This document shows, in pieces, positions 55,241-55,399 of a stretch of 55,399 bases of DNA. The stretch lies in assembly GCA_022821385.1 (NCBI GenBank), contig JAJEDR010000015.1, positions 1 through 55,399 of the forward strand, given 5' to 3'. Below the pieces are notes generated by a model that saw only the letters and a program-made list of their open reading frames with translations, was not told where the DNA came from and searched no databases. The stretch comes from Rhodothermales bacterium (lineage in GTDB: Bacteria > Bacteroidota > Rhodothermia > Rhodothermales > Bin80). A program made the translations under genes and the position numbers. How positions within the stretch are numbered: the stretch's first letter is position 1; every line of letters begins with the position of its first letter.

Positions 55241-55399
55241 CTAGCTGCTGCCAGCGACGCTGACCGTGAAGGTTTGCGTTGCGCTGCCGTCGCGGTCAGT
55301 GGCGGTGACCTCAACATTGATCCTGCCGGGAGTGCTGCCAGGATCCATGGTGAGGGTGCTGCCGGACATGCGAACCGACACATAATCCGGAATGCGCGG
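55241..55399 (-). CDS. C-terminus of a secreted Ig-like or cadherin-like protein (partial)
   Basis: The last 52 codons of a gene entering from the window edge, ending in TAG at 55241. The text GRINVEVTATDRDGSATQTF followed by TVSVAGSS is typical of the last strand pair of Ig-like or cadherin-like modules in large surface proteins. No sorting domain is present at this terminus. The main body lies outside the window, so its function cannot be judged. It ends just before a strong GC hairpin and about 100 bp upstream of the peptidase gene. Confidence 0.5.
   Translation of the reverse strand, partial: PRIPDYVSVRMSGSTLTMDPGSTPGRINVEVTATDRDGSATQTFTVSVAGSS

Overview
The window most likely comes from a Rhodothermota/Bacteroidota-type bacterium (Rhodothermales or Balneolales are my best guess; inferred, not proven). 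At least four large exported proteins end in a YPNPF...YDxLGRxVAVLxD domain typical of type IX secretion cargo. Lipoprotein signals and RR-type (Tat) signals are abundant, aspartokinase is fused to homoserine dehydrogenase, and there are many DUF1501 and DUF1549/DUF1553 genes together with sulfatases. Most of the window has a moderate GC content of about 50-55% by eye.

Layout. (1) 1-17952, minus strand: one long run of tightly overlapping genes with four planctomycete-type cytochrome/DUF1549/DUF1553 lipoproteins, four DUF1501 proteins exported by a Tat signal, and the start of a membrane protein. Two of the pairs are a recent 4.53-kb tandem duplication. (2) 17953-18420: a divergent regulatory region with two perfect inverted repeats, followed by an exported CbiX-like chelatase-fold protein on the plus strand. 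(3) 19422-26029, minus strand: a beta-propeller lipoprotein, two exported arylsulfotransferase-family proteins and an arylsulfatase lipoprotein. (4) 26030-27319: a regulatory region, a small membrane protein, a possibly structured intergenic stretch and tRNA-Ala(GGC). (5) 27485-37200: housekeeping genes thrA, dapB, dapA, gyrA, lysine 6-aminotransferase and lipA. (6) 37267-43031, minus strand: an exported Gfo/Idh/MocA oxidoreductase, an M14-type metallopeptidase and a second sulfatase. (7) 43160-48087: ndk-namZ, a small membrane protein, mreD, and gnd with a nucleoside hydrolase. (8) 48345-55399, minus strand: two tandem copies of a secreted beta-propeller gene, a secreted HEYGH metallopeptidase and the tail of an Ig-like or adhesin-like protein.

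How the genes fit together. Regions 1, 3 and 6 look like envelope machinery for attacking sulfated or otherwise decorated organic matter: two sulfatases, two sulfotransferases, c-type haem lipoproteins, DUF1501 proteins of the alkaline-phosphatase fold, an exported sugar-type oxidoreductase and a peptidase. That role is inferred from family membership and neighbourhood. Regions 5 and 7 are core metabolism: the aspartate/lysine pathway, lipoate, the pentose phosphate pathway, nucleotides, and wall recycling and shape. The most unusual items are the amplified DUF1549/DUF1501 array with its mosaic duplication junction, the 37-bp perfect palindrome before an exported CbiX-like protein, and the 2.16-kb duplication that carried along the 3' end of a neighbouring secreted-peptidase gene.
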